This document shows, one piece after another, positions 44,091-55,931 of a DNA stretch of 64,000 nt. The notes under the pieces are model-generated. The model worked only from the letters and a program-made list of their open reading frames with translations, did no database searches and had not been told where the DNA came from. Origin of the DNA: Xanthoparmelia taractica (lineage: Eukaryota > Ascomycota > Lecanoromycetes > Lecanorales > Parmeliaceae). How positions within the stretch are numbered: the stretch's first letter is position 1; each line of letters begins with the position of its first letter. Made by a program: the position numbers and the translations under genes. Location: assembly GCA_033085395.1 (NCBI GenBank), contig JANQBS010000091.1:62001-126000 (forward strand), in the 5' to 3' direction.

Positions 44091-46167
44091 ATGGCAAAAG
44101 TCCAAAAAGCTCTTTGGGCGGAGGAGAAAGCGGAGGTAGAGGTCCTCCTTGCTCAGAGAGATGAACATGTGAGCATCGGCAGAAGACTCAAGGCCCTTCA
44201 AGCAAGTGTCGAGGGTGGAGGTCGGACAGTCAGGGATGGTATGGGCCAAGTGCACAGTAACACAAACCAGCACCAGATCACGATACATAGTATGTTGCCA
44301 AATGGAGACGTGAAGATGATTTAACGTCCTGTTCAAGACATTGAGAAGCTTATCAAGCACATTGACAAGATGCTTGAGCCCGGACAAGACAAAGGCAAGG
44401 AAGAGAGTATCATACAAGCCGGGTGAGTCGAATCTAGGGGAGAGTATCCTTTTCTCTCCGCTGAACAAGGGCCAACCCTCAGACCCGCCCAAGTCGGATT
44501 GACCGAGTACTTGAATTCGCTCAAACGTGTGAATCGAGCTCTTACCGAGATGGGTACGACAAACATGCGTGCCAATCAACAGGCCATTGGTGACTTCAAC
44601 GAGCTTCTGGCCCAAGGCAGCAAGAAACTGGAAGAGGTCTATCGTTCCGTGCTGCTCAAGTATTCCCAGCCTCTGGAGCCTCTGCACTATCTTACAAAGG
44701 GTAAGCCATGCATATATTCGATTTCATGACCCCGAATGCTAATCTACCAAAGAACTGCCCTTTCCGACCTTGTCGAACGGCACTACAGCAGAATTGGAGG
44801 CTATGGACAAATACATCTCTTCTCCAGGCGCTCGAGGTATGATCTCTAACCAGCGAGAGTCACCCTCGGTCCAGATCTATTCAGATATCCGGCGCCCTTA
44901 CCTTGTCGATAGCCTTCAAAACCTATCGTTAGCATCGATCAGCACCTCGAAGAAGAAGCATTCCGATGAACTCTATCGTCAAGGCAGCAATGCCATCAAT
45001 CAGTATGCCAAAGCGATGGATGGCATGTTTCTTGCCGAATTCCAAAACATTTCTGCCAGCTTCTCCCGTCATGATTGGTCCACAGCATTCGAAACCACTT
45101 GCCGTGGAGCCCTCGCCGAGTTTGCAAAAACTCTACGCGAGCTCAACTTGCACATCAAGTCCAACTTGACCACGGACTGTTTCCTTGCGTACGAGATCAT
45201 CGATGTCGTCACAGATGTGGCGCATCATCTCAACTCCGAGACTGGGGAACCGCTGCCCTTGGGTGATGCTCTAAAGCCGGTACGTGAAATCGCAAAGTTC
45301 TCACTTCCAGAGCTGCTCGAAGACCAACGCCGCCGCATCATATCCATGGTGTTCTTGCCCGCAGATGGCTCGGCCATACCCTTCACCTCTGAAACCATGA
45401 CACGCCTTCAGACCCTCACCGCCTATTCAAAATCACTCTCCTCGATTCTGGCCTCTATCGGTGACGGCAACTGGACTCAGTCCGCGTCAGCTAATCGTCC
45501 GAACATCTCCTCCACCTCCTTACCCTCACTTAATCCCTTAGATGTTAGCGCAGACGGCGCTCAATTGCTAACACATTACGTTCTCGACACCCTCGAAGCA
45601 CACCTGACCTCCCTCGAATCACGTGCTCGCATCCTCCTCAAATCCAAAGCTGTTCACGGCGTCTTCATCTCTAACACTGTCGCTCTAATCGACCGCATGA
45701 TCCGCTCCTCTGATCTCGCCTCACTTATGAGTGCCAATCCCGGTGCCCAATCCAAGCTCGACACTTGGCGTAGGAAAGGCGTCTCCACATACATGGATGC
45801 TTGGCGTGAACCGTCATCGGCTCTTTTAGACTCCACACGCACGAATGCTTCGGGAGCCCGGCCACATTCCGGCGCCTCGCTCTCCTCGGCTGAGGTGGTC
45901 AAATCTCTCGGCAGCAAAGAAAAGGATGCGATCAAAGAGAAATTTAAGCTCTTCAACACGTCCTTTGACGAGTGCGTGAAGCGGCACAAGGAGTTGAGTC
46001 CCGGCATGGAGAGAGAGGTAAGGAGTGAGTTGACTAGGGAAGTGGGACATCAGGTGGAGCCGCTCTACGCACGATTTTACGATCGTTACGAGGCTCTGGA
46101 CAAAGGGAAAGGCAAGTATGTCAAGTACGATAAGGGGTCGCTGGCTGCAGCACTGGCATCGCTCTGA
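44091..46167 (+). CDS. exo70: Exocyst complex subunit Exo70
   Basis: Exo70 tethers secretory vesicles to the plasma membrane and binds PI(4,5)P2 and Rho GTPases. Four exons: 44091-44289, 44338-44422, 44483-44700 and 44753-46167 (638 aa). The N-terminal coiled coil (EEKAEVEVLLAQRDEHVSIG, RLKALQASVEGG) leads to NIEKLIKHIDKML and QAGPAQVGLTEYLNSLKRVN. The CorEx helical bundles follow, with HYLTKELPFPTLS, DIRRPYLVDSLQNL, RGALAEFAKTLREL and the C-terminal EKFKLFNTSFDECVKRHKEL. The basic end (RFYDRYEALDKGKGKYVKYD) is the conserved lipid-binding tip. All three introns have GT...AG and consistent phase. The last exon ends 761 bases from the convergent helicase gene. Confidence 0.95.
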
Positions 46168-46928
46168 AAGCTTACTGAAGGATTCATTCTATGAAATGTT
46201 GCTTGAGCGGATCTCATCCTGAGTCCAACGGAGACGATGTGATAGACGACTTCTTCAGCAGAGCATTCTCTTGTGTATAATTTGTGATGCAGAGCACGAG
46301 GATACTCTACTGATGACCGTTTGTCCCGAGTCCTTTAGACGGGGATTGCAGAGCTTGTTGCTACCAGGGGAAGCGTTCGGGCATCAGTCGTATGCTACAT
46401 GTAGGCACTACCACACGCACGCCTGATGCAGTAACTAGGAAAACTTCAGAACGACTGGGTCTGGAGTTCGTGAGACTAATCATCTGCTATCTGCTGCAAT
46501 GGGGTATCAAGTCTATCAATTACCAACGCCCCTGGCCTTGAGCAAATCGACAAGGCAGTGCCTCCGCTCAAGTATGACGTAATCCGATTTCCCCTCAATC
46601 TGCATTGGAATGTATGCAAATGCCCAAATGTACTGACCAACGTCCTCGCAAATCGAACGTCCTAGACCAAGAACCTGAAAGTGGGGAGGGTGGCGAGCAC
46701 GCTAGTTCTTGATGCATGGATCATGTCGCCTTGCGACAATAGCAGGCAAAATGCAAAGACCGTTAGCTTAGGGCAAGCAAGCGCGAAAGAAGAGCAATTC
46801 AGCTGCTCGATCGTTTGAATGACCATGTCATGTAACTTGCTAGTGTTTTTGCTGGCGATGCCCCAGTGATTTCTGGTCATCTGTTTGAAGTATGAAGTAG
46901 AGATGGGGTGGAATCCGAGAAAGAATGT
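46168..46928. other. Convergent intergenic region, one doubtful frame
   Basis: A minus-strand frame (46662-46880, starting MTRNHWGIASKNTSKLHDMV) follows an acceptor-like CAG. Splicing the helicase gene into it would meet a stop at once, so it is not treated as an exon. Nothing else is seen. Confidence 0.4.
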
Positions 46929-49900
46929 CTACCTGAAGAGGCTTTTGAGCTCGTCCAGTTTGCGCCTCGCTGCTTCGGCTCTGTCAATCTTGCCACGATT
47001 CATGCTAAGGTCGGCGAGATTCTGCTTCTTGCGTTGAAGATCTAGCATCTTCTCCTCAAAGCTCCTTTTCATGATGAAGCGGTAAGTGAAAACCTCGCGT
47101 CTCTGACCCAAACGATGGACTCTGTCAACGGCCTGAGCCTCGGCAGCCGGATTGAACTGTGGTTCCATCACGTATACTTTCGATCCAGTGGTCAGGTTGA
47201 GACCGAGGCCTCCAGCCATAATGGAGATGAGTATGACGCATACGCTTGGGTCGTCTCTGAATGCGTCAAGAGAAAGGTTGCGGTTCTTGCGGCTCATCTT
47301 GCCATCGAGGCGAACAAATTTGACATTGTTGTCTTCCAGCGCGATCTGGATTAGGTCAAGGTTGGCGGTCCAGCCGGAGAAGACGACGCTCTTGATGGGC
47401 TGTTCACCAGCCGGTAGACTCTGACTCTCGACTTCGGATTTTCTCAACTCCTCCAGAAGTGCTTTGACTTTCGTATGTGGGCCACCGTATCTTCCCATGA
47501 TCTTTGCTTGACGAGGATTTTCTCTTGCCAAAGCTCTAGCCTCTTCGGCATTCTCGATGCCGTCCTTGGTGAGCTCGAAGAAGGATGTTCGCAACGTCTG
47601 CTCGCAAAATGGGCATTTGAAGCGATGGTCCGCGGAAGAATTCTGCACGATGCCATTCCTAACAGCATCCATACACTGTCTGCAAACGATCTGATAACAT
47701 GGTAACATGCATCCAAGGATATCATCGCCACCATTTGGTGTATCTTCTCTGTCTTTGACGATGATTTTGCGCGCGCATTGGACGCAAGTATCGGAATCAG
47801 TCTCTCTGAAAAGCATAAGCATTTCGTAGGCTTGTTTTGGACTGAGAGCGGGCCTATTATCCTCTTCTTCATCATCAAGGGTAATGGCGTTGTCCAAGCT
47901 GAAACCTTCTGTGATTTTGAGATCATCTTCGCTAAGGAGCTCACGGCCATGAGCGCAGAGTAGACGCAGCCGCATGATTGCTCGAAGGATGTGGGCGTAG
48001 GTTTTCCCGCCCAAGCTCTTTTTCTGTTCACCAGCAATCACCTTCAATGTGTTTTGAGAATCTTTGGCGAACCAGTCGTACAGACCGAACTCTTCATCCG
48101 TAAAAGGCAGCCTCACAACATGATCATGGCGGCCAGGGAGATCAATGCGATCTTTGAGACGCCGAAGAGTGATGCTGTCCACCAGAAGCCGCAGCTTTGG
48201 TATGATTTCAGGGTCTGCGTTCTTAAACGGCGCGAGGATGAATTGAGAAAATCCGCCCTTATCGAAAGGCTGGACTCGTAGGAATTTGATCAATGCGCCC
48301 AAATCATCCAATCTGTTCTGGACTGGAGTCCCCGTCACGGCCCACCTTCGTTGGGCTGAAAGTGCGCAGATAGCTTGAGATTGACGGGTGGATTGCTCAC
48401 GAATCATGTGCGCCTCGTCTAGCACAATCCGGAAGAAGTTGGTTTGTAGCAATGGTTCGATATCCTTGCGTCTAGCGCGTCCTCCATATTCGCTAGCCAC
48501 GATGCTGTAAGTCGTAATGACAAGATCATATCGGGCCAAAGTGTTGATGTCTGTGATCCGGTTGGTACCATGATAGACATAATACTTTAACGCCCCGGGC
48601 TTGATGTGAGTAGCAATCTGATCTTCCCAGTTCGCGAGTGTACTTAACGGGGAGACAAGTAAGGTGGTTTTCGAGTTGCGGATCAAGGCCCTATCACCAT
48701 CCATTTCTGGTAAGTGCCCGATCTCTTTCCATTCGTTGGCTGCCTCCAAACTTCCAACAATGAGAGACAAAATGCTCAATGTTTTTCCGAGACCCATCAT
48801 ATCTGCTAAAATTCCACCGAGCACTTCAGGTGGCTTTTTGCGCTCTTCTGTGCCGGTGATGACGTTGTAATAGGTCGGTGGCCCATTAGGTCGATATCTC
48901 AAGCGCCACAGCGAGTTGTTGTCTTCGTCATTTTCGCTGAAGACACGCTTCTCTTCCTTGCTGGTGAGGAAGTAAAGGGCCTGTTTTTGGTGGGCGAGTA
49001 ACGGCGTGATGATACGAGGGTCAGCTTCTTTTTCTGGCAGATTCTCTGACTTCTCAAGAGAATCGAACATTCCAACAATATCGTTGTGAATCTCTTCTGC
49101 AGTACGAACGACGTAACCAGGAGCTACACGGGGCGCGCTTTGTGTGCTTCCAAAAGACGCTCTCGGAGGCGTGTCGGCAGGTTGATGTGGATTGACGACC
49201 TCAATCCCATTATCGACCATGAATGGAGGCCCAAGCGTAACAGTTCTCTGCCTGAGGAATCTGCCCAATGACTGCGCCTTAGCCTTGGGACCGTACAGAT
49301 TGATAGTGATGTCAAAGTATTCAGAGCATTCTTTGCCCGGGTAGTCATCAGGCTGCTTCTTTCTTATGGGGATTCTAGCTTGCGTCCGGAAACGAGGGTT
49401 TTTGGAGTCCATAATCCTTGCGAGCGCCAATGAGGTTTTCAAATCAACGTTACCGAAGTCTTTGCCCGTTGGATCAATGACACGGATAATATTATCTTTC
49501 CCAGGGAAACGTCTGAGTTGCAATCTCATGGCAGGCCAGTCGGCCTTACTGATGTAGACAGCTTTACCACTCGGGCACGGCAACTGATGAGCTTGAACTT
49601 TGGTGTGTAGCAAGCGCCCGTAGCACACTTCCTTTTCCTGACTGTCACTAACAACGACGACTTCTTCTTCTTTTTCTGCTTCGTCGTCTAAAATACCATT
49701 CAGTATCGGTGGCCAAGAGTACTATGCTTGGACAAAAGATACGTACCTCCAGTGAGATCTACTACGGCATTGACAGGCCCTGACTCCGCAATGCCTTGTT
49801 TTCTCTTCTCTTTCAAGTAATCTCCAATCTCGCCGCCGTTACCTCCGCCAACAAACTTGACTGTCTCACCTTCTTCGACATCGAGGTCGTCCTTCTGAAT

Positions 49901-50485
49901 CTTGGGTTTCTTCTGCGGACGCTGTTCGCGTTGCGAAACATTATGCACCCTCTCAATCAAGCTGCCTAGACCCGGGCCCTCGTAGTCCTCGCGATCTCGC
50001 TTATGCAGACCATTGACGTTGATCTCGGAGAGCCCTCCGTTACTCTCACAGGGTTTACTGTTTAGCTGCGGATTGGAAGGAGTTGGTCCACATGAACTGG
50101 CTTGAGTTGAAACACTCTTAGAATCTCTCTGCCTTTGCTCATTGCTGAAGCCTTTGGGATCGAGGAGACGACGTGGATCAAATGTGCTAGAGGCGGCTTG
50201 CCCCGCCATTGTCGCATTCTGTGCGCTCATGGTCTTCTTTCCTTTGTTTTCAAGGATATGGTAAGCATCATCCTTTGATTGTAGTGGCGCGATATCAGGT
50301 AAGAAATGTATGTAAAAGGAAGATTCAGAATGAGGCGGTTCACTGCCACGACGAGATGACAATGACGAAGTTTCAAAGTGAGATGGAATGGGAGTACCAT
50401 TGGCCAGGTGTTTCTTCAAGGCTTTAGGATCCGTGAGGGTTGCAGCAGATAGCCGAGTAGGGTTGGCTCCTGTGAACGAAGCCAT
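46929..50485 (-). CDS. SNF2-family helicase with embedded RING finger (Rad5/HLTF-like)
   Basis: Two exons: 50485-49747 and 49687-46929 (1165 aa). Residues 1-260 are disordered. A HIRAN-like segment (about 267-400) contains CYGRLLHTKVQAHQLPCPSG. The SNF2 ATPase has GGILADMMGLGKTLSIL (Walker A, about residues 538-550), RIVLDEAHMIREQST and RRWAVTGTPVQNRLDD. The RING finger sits between the two helicase lobes (CVQCARKI...CMLPCYQIVCRQCMD...CPFCEQTL). The second lobe has VVFSGWTANLDLIQ, FVRLDGKMSRKNR, IMAGGLGLNLTTG and AVDRVHRLGQRREV. This order is that of Rad5/HLTF/Rad16-type proteins, which combine DNA translocation with ubiquitin ligation in damage tolerance. It is probably not Rad5 itself but one of the related fungal paralogues. 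A TTG precedes the chosen ATG. Confidence 0.9.
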
Positions 50486-51245
50486 GTGGTGGAATGTACG
50501 CCTCAAGCGAAGATGTCGGGCTTGAGATCATGAGTGTTGGTTTGAGGGAAAGCTGGTTGAGTGAGGTTGAGGATGAAGAAAGCAGGGTGAGGTGGACAGG
50601 CTAGTTGGATTAGACAAGCTGGGCATGATGATAGAGGAGAGGAAAGTGAAGTGGATAATGAAGGGATAAATTGATGAGTTGGAGCATCTTTTATCAAGTC
50701 TGCATGTTCTTGTCTTCTTCTTGTGTGTGTGTTGGTATGTGAATGTGGACGCCTCGACGACAATGAATATAATTGTTTTGGCTTAGCCACCATCAAATGA
50801 TGAGAATGATGAGTCGACGCCGAGGGACGCTACGATTAGGGTTAAAGTACTTCCGGTAATGTAAGCTAAGGTACTTTACCTCGGTTTTAGGTCTGCTTTA
50901 TCTTATACCCTAACGCCCGCTAATTACAGGAGCTAAGATAAAGTACGGTACAAGTACTTCCCCTCGTTCTTAGCTTTCAAACGGCGTGTCGCATGTCGGA
51001 GAGCAGGACCCGTGGTGCCGGTATCACAATAAGACTGCATCTGGTAACATCTCAAACTTACGCAATGCCAATCCTACTTCGTACATACATAATGCGTACT
51101 TTTACTTTTCTACTAGCAGCCTCAAGGCCATCATTGTCACATCATGATTCTGACCCTGTCCAGTGTCCACCACGCCGGGCCAAAAGTGATCAACTCAACT
51201 GCTCTGTTTGTACTCGTACAGAACATGAGATATGCATTCAGACCT
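50486..51245. other. Intergenic region containing an inverted-repeat island
   Basis: The region lies upstream of the helicase gene and downstream of the PI4-kinase gene, both minus. The first 300 bases carry a purine-rich leader (plus-strand sense) that probably includes the helicase promoter and 5' UTR. The inverted-repeat island 50821-50966 is annotated separately. No gene is seen. Confidence 0.5.
50821..50966. repeat. Inverted-repeat island, MITE-like
   Basis: The 146-base segment is bounded by CGAGGG (50821) and its complement CCCTCG (50961). It holds two copies of the palindrome AAGTACTT (50845-50852, 50952-50959), further GGTACTTT and AAAGTACGGTA variants, and an exact 10-base inverted repeat, CTTTATCTTA (50896-50905) with TAAGATAAAG (50934-50943). 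TTAGGGTT and CCCTAAC also face each other. It has no coding capacity and no visible target-site duplication. A miniature inverted-repeat element or its remnant fits best; a structured regulatory region is the alternative. Confidence 0.5.
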
Positions 51246-53664
51246 TCAACACCACGTGAATACAGGGTTCTTGCTCTTGACCGTTTCCAGCCTTTCCACA
51301 ATCACTTTTCGCTGACTTCCTTCCATGCCCTCGGCAGCCGAGTAACCTAGATCTCCTTCCAAGTCGTCACCATCGCCCACATAGCCGCCACCGTGTCGGG
51401 TCGAGAAAGAGTAGCGACGCGTGTGGCTGCTCGTGCTTGCTTTCTTTCCGTGTCTTTCGTAGCTGAGCCGATTCTTGGATCTTGTGGCACTTGGCCTTGT
51501 GTTGTTGGCGTGAACTATTTTGGCCTCGTCGAACTCGGCCCGCCGGTCCAGCAACGGCCCGTGCACAGTCGCTGGGCTCTCCTCTCCGTTGGAATGATGG
51601 CCAAGGTCCGATGTGCTATTATTTCGTGACAGATCGAAGCGGTTGGGGTTTGGTAGATCAGCCGTAGGTGACGACAGGCCAATGAGATCGTGCTGTGCTT
51701 GTGGTGCAGATGCGTTCGCGGCGCTTATGTCCATTTCCTCTTCTTCGATACCCTTCCGCACATCGTTATCCCTCCGCCTCCGCATCTCAGCGGAAGGCAC
51801 CCTCATGGGAATAGCAACAGGGATATCGACAAGGTCGTCCCACACGCATACACGCGTGCGCCGAGTCAACTCGAGCGGGCCGTGATCCGATGTTTTCAGT
51901 GTCTCAACCACATTCCATGCTTGCCCTTTCATTACGGCTATCTGCCTGGCAAACATTTTCTCCTTAAAGTCAGAATCTTGACTGAATACTCGACGGAGAG
52001 CTAGTTGTGTATCGCTCCACCATTTTGTCGAGGTGAGCAAAGGAAGGAAGTGATCTCGAGTCTTTTGTGAGAATGGTTGACCAATCAGAGAAACGGGGAG
52101 GAAAAGCCAGCCGAACGGGAAGCTTCGCCACTAGGAAGCGGTTAGCGCAAGCCCGCATAGCAATCGGAGATGTACTTACGGCATCTGGGTGCTTCCAGGG
52201 CCATGACAGACTATTGTCGATGGCTCCAATCGAAATGGAGGCACCTTTCCCAGAGTCGGAACTGGTAGGTGATCTGCTCACAGCTGACATAGCCTCTTGG
52301 CGCTTGTAAGGGGAGGTACTGGGATTCATGTTTCCTTCGCTGTTGGTTTTGGTAATGGGTATGGGCCGCTGAGAAGCATGGCCGTTCATCTGTGGCGGTT
52401 CCGTGACTATAGAGACCTCCTGCTTCGCCTTATCCACCCTTATCATCCAATTGTCCAAGCCTCGGTCTGTATTTCTCATAACATAATCTAGAATCACAAG
52501 TTTCTCCAGCTCCTCTCGAAAAGCCTGCTTGAGTGGGTCCGTCCATGAAAATCCCCTATCCCGATTTTGGGCATCTTCATTGCCATTCATGGACCGAATC
52601 TCGCTGCGAATCTCTTCATCGTCCTCTGGCTTTGCGCTACCAGGCCTGCATGTCTCCGTCCAAGGTTTCTTTCTCCATTTTGGCGCGTCGTCTGGCCGGA
52701 AGCCTGGATTGACTTGATCTGGCCATGGGTGGTCCCGCAGGAACAAGTTCGCGTCCTTGAATCCCTTCAGAAAGACTTGAAAGCTTCCAACTTTTGCAGG
52801 TAGAGGTTTCCGTTTTCGGTAGTATGCAGACTTGTCCCAGAAATCGTAATGGAATGATTTAGAAGAAAGGTATACGATGTCCGTATAGGGCACCAAATTC
52901 GTCCGTAGTCTGCTGTCCAGCACGTAAGCAGCCGCCTCGGAAACATAGGAAAGGTTGGGTATAAGGCAAGCTCTGCCGAAAAAACAAGGGAATAGATTTC
53001 GATGTAGCCACTTGGTCCATTTGGGATTCCTCGACGCATATGGTTCCTCGTCTTTTGGTTTAAACACCCCAACAACCTTTCCGTCGCTATTTCGGGCGAA
53101 GTAGCTCCCCGAACTACCTTGCGAGATCATCTTTGGATGTACACCAAGTTCGATGGCGACTCTAACGCTCTCCACAACATCGTCGAATCCCATTTTCGTC
53201 ATCCTGTCGGCCTGGGTTTCGCTGACGTCCGACGCAAGAGTTTCTGCGCTTGCTGGGCGCAGCCCTTCTGGAGCCTGGAATACCGAGTGTTTGATCTCTA
53301 ATTGCTCCTCTTCTTGCGTCTTACCCTTCACCCTGCTGATTTTGAACTTTGACGCTATTTCTTCCGCCCATCTCTCCAGCCTAGCATTGATTGCTTTGAT
53401 GTCCACACCCGATGAACTTCTTCGCAGCCGCCGTCTCCCTGCATTCGGGCGTCTTTGTTGTCTCGTAGAGCTCTCATTGAGGTCCGCTTGCATAGGTCCG
53501 TGGGGTTGCGGCTGAATGGGGGCATAGCGAGGTGCTGAAATGGTGGATATTGTTCGAGGGACTCGGAAGGCGTCGTCTTCTTCGGAATCATCGAGATAGG
53601 GATCCTCATCATCTGCTTGAGCTATCCGTGCATAGCCTGAAGTTGGAGGCCTATGTCGAGGCAT
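51246..53664 (-). CDS. lsb6: Type II phosphatidylinositol 4-kinase (Lsb6-like)
   Basis: The enzyme makes PI4P on Golgi, endosomal and vacuolar membranes. Two exons: 53664-52180 and 52130-51246 (789 aa), joined at WKHPDA|WRSFPFGWLFLP. The kinase begins with the glycine-rich loop SQGSSGSYFAR and the lysine in VVGVFKPKDEEPYA. ACLIPNLSYVSEAAAYVLD and DIVYLSSKSFHYDFWD follow, then the catalytic LVILDYVMRNTDRGLDNWMI (HRD-like, in LDYVMRNTDRGLDNWM) and, after an insert, IGAIDNSLSWPW with the DFG-equivalent Asp. The C-terminal lobe shows KWWSDTQLALRRVFSQD and MKGQAWNVVETLK. Inserts rich in Ser between the catalytic motifs and a disordered tail of about 170 residues make it longer than the yeast enzyme. 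Key residues are intact, so activity is expected. Confidence 0.95.
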
Positions 53665-54139
53665 GCTGTTATGAAAAGAGAATGTGACTGAGCGGACTTG
53701 AATCTGGAAAGTCGGCTGCAGCCGGGAAAAGCCGTGTCTTTTTTGTTCTCCACACACTTGAACTTGTTTTACAACCGAGGTCCTATCAAAAACGTAGCTG
53801 ATTAGCTGATGACTTTGAGAGAAGCCGAGGCATTATCAACAATCCGATATTTCCAAAAATGAAGGTACTAGCAGCAGCCTATTTTGACATCGACGCATGC
53901 TATGATCATCCTTGCGAAGCGACGAACCCTAATTTCCTGCAAATGGCTCCGCCATATACAGCTTCACATCTTATAGGGGCTACAACGATTCCTACTACAT
54001 GTCGCAAAGACGCATCAGTGCTCAACATGCGATCTGAAATGTGAATGCTGGCTTTAAAAGCCCTGCGCAATTCCGTCAATCGAAATGCGTTCAGCCCAAG
54101 ACTCCAGCCGCCTCCAATCATGATCATTAAGACTGCGCC
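53665..54139. other. Intergenic region, nothing seen
   Basis: The gap between the PI4-kinase start and the spc24 stop, both minus, has only short frames of no recognisable content. It holds the kinase promoter. Confidence 0.4.
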
Positions 54140-54912
54140 CTACTGCATTGTCTGCCAAAAATAATTTGAATAGAAGAATCTGGAAAACTTGGTGTCGACA
54201 TTGATAACATGGACGTCGCCTTTGTGGTTGTTCCGGATCACCGCTCTGTTGTAGTTGCCTACCCCATCGGCTTGGACATCAATACCAAGGGATCGGTACA
54301 CCTTTAGCTTTAATCTGCGATTGTACTGTTCAGCAATGACTCGAACGCCCTCAATATCGAAATATGGCCGCTCACATTGTAGGATCATCCACCTCTCGCT
54401 TCGCCTTCACCAACTCATCTCCCTCTATCCCTTCGGCCTCCAAGTCTTGTAGCCGGCTCTTGAGACCTTCCAGCTCCTGCTCCAGCCTCTCGCCCTCAAT
54501 TTCGAGATCAGAAGCTGCTTTTGCAGCACGGAACTTCTGCGTGTCGAGCTCGACTATCTGGGACGCATGATCTGTACTGCTTTGCGAAGTGACAGTCTCG
54601 CTGTGCTGCTGAAACATAGTCGTATAATTGCGTGACAATCCTGAGTAACCGATCAGCTTTAGAATTTCTGCGAAGATCATCGGGAGCATACTCACTCTTT
54701 AAGGCATGCTCGGCATCCCGTATCCGTAAATCACGAGCTTGCTGAAGGGCCGAGAGAGATTCATTGATGCGGCCGATAGCGATCTTGTCAGTGTCAATGT
54801 GAAAATTGGCCATGGTGCTTTGCACAAGCTTCAAGCAAGTCAGTATAGCAGGTTCATGGAATGGGCTTTAATCGAGAGCGCCTACCATGGCTGGATCCTC
54901 GTCAAATAGCAT
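54140..54912 (-). CDS. spc24: Kinetochore protein Spc24 (Ndc80 complex)
   Basis: Spc24 pairs with Spc25 and anchors the Ndc80 complex to the inner kinetochore. Four exons: 54912-54886, 54828-54696, 54640-54376 and 54314-54140 (199 aa). It starts MLFDEDPAM, followed by IDTDKIAIGRINESLSALQQ and a long coiled coil, with the helical block FRAAKAASDLEIEGERLEQEL. The C-terminal RWD-like globular domain reads LKLKVYRSLGIDVQADGVGN, then NRAVIRN, KGDVHVINVDTKFSRFFYSN and YFWQTM, the most diagnostic part. Three short introns (57, 55 and 61 bases) all keep phase; the join ALK|RLSRNYTT uses a CTCAG acceptor within the apparently open frame. The gene is divergent from fis1. Confidence 0.93.
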
Positions 54913-55270
54913 CGTGGAGAGTTGGTGTAGGTGGTGACTAGTATTCACTCTCAATAGACAATTCTAACCTAGACTCATCAACTTACCGGCAGATCCTTGT
55001 GAGGTCGGATGTGAGATATGTACGCTTAGAAGCGAAGCTTTGTGTGTTTGCGAGAAAGTAAACAACTCAGATGATCGACATGCATCCCGCCGGCAGCTAG
55101 CGAAGCTAGCGTCTCGAGACAAGGTAACGCCACGTGCGCCACACAAGCGGAGCAACAGTGGCACTGGCACTGTTATTGATATTGTTGCCTGCCACACTGC
55201 TTATCACTTCTCTCCCCTCTATTTCTCCTTTACCCTGTTTGTTCGTTCACGCCCGTCTATAGACCTAGGG
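54913..55270. promoter_or_regulatory. Divergent promoter region between spc24 and fis1
   Basis: This 358-base gap between divergent start codons must carry both promoters. A pyrimidine-rich stretch (about 55200-55255) precedes the fis1 ATG. I recognise no named element. Confidence 0.45.
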
Positions 55271-55931
55271 ATGTCTAACTTACCATGTGAGCTTCTTCCG
55301 TTCTCTGAGACCTGACTTGGATGTGGTTGAGCTCGCTGGATGCAATGTCAGCTAACTTGGCGCTGCATGTACCAGACGCAGCGGACGCTGATAGGTAGGA
55401 TGCCAGCTGGACAAGCAATCGTGGTATCAGCACACTCATTGTGAAATCCCGCAGTCCCTTGAAACCATCCGAGCTCAAGGTGTTGCGAGATCAATATGAG
55501 AAAGAAGGAGACTATGTTGGCGTTCAGACCAAATTCAACTATGCATGGGTGGGACACGATGAGTAGCAGTTCCTTGAATACTTTCGCTTAGTCTATCCCA
55601 GGGTCTGATCAAGTCCTCCGCCCGCGGGGAGCAACAAGAAGGCGTTCGCCTGCTCTCGGAGATATTTCGAAATGCACCGGAGCGGAGACGGGAATGCTTG
55701 TACTATCTGGCTCTGGGAAACTACAAGCTGGGAAACTACGCAGAGGCTCGCAGATACAATGACCTACTGCTCGATCACGAGCCCTCAAATCTGCAGGCCG
55801 GGAGTCTGAGAGGCCTCATTGATGACAAGGTCGCCAAGGAAGGTCTGCTGGGAGTAGCAATACTCAGTGGTGTGGCTATTGCAGCGGCTGGAGTGGGTGC
55901 TATGATATTTAAAGGAGCAAGACGGAGGTAG
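55271..55931 (+). CDS. fis1: Mitochondrial fission protein Fis1
   Basis: Fis1 is a tail-anchored outer-membrane protein of mitochondria and peroxisomes that recruits the dynamin Dnm1 through adaptors. Four exons: 55271-55286 (16 bases), 55376-55394 (19 bases), 55455-55548 and 55602-55931 (152 aa). Joined, the start reads MSNLPYAADADSPLKPSELK, then VLRDQYEKEGDYVGVQTKFN and YAW|GLIKSSARGEQQEGVRLL, the first TPR-like repeat. The second is ECLYYLALGNYKLGNYAEAR. The C-terminal membrane anchor (LLGVAILSGVAIAAAGVGAM, about residues 127-148) ends with the basic tail KGARRR, which directs it to mitochondria. Two very small exons mean that simple frame searches find only the C-terminal two thirds. Confidence 0.95.

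Noticed and set aside
44058..44687. Minus-strand frame of 209 codons
   Set aside because: It is antisense to Exo70 exons 1-3 and their introns; the Exo70 reading is conserved and spliced, this one is not.
46662..46880. Possible extra 3' exon of the SNF2/RING gene
   Set aside because: Splicing from the GTAGAC after the last codons into this frame would create an immediate stop, so the protein ends in SLFR either way.
47444..48037. Minus-strand frame of 197 codons within the helicase gene
   Set aside because: It overlaps the RING-coding region in another frame and contains no domain.
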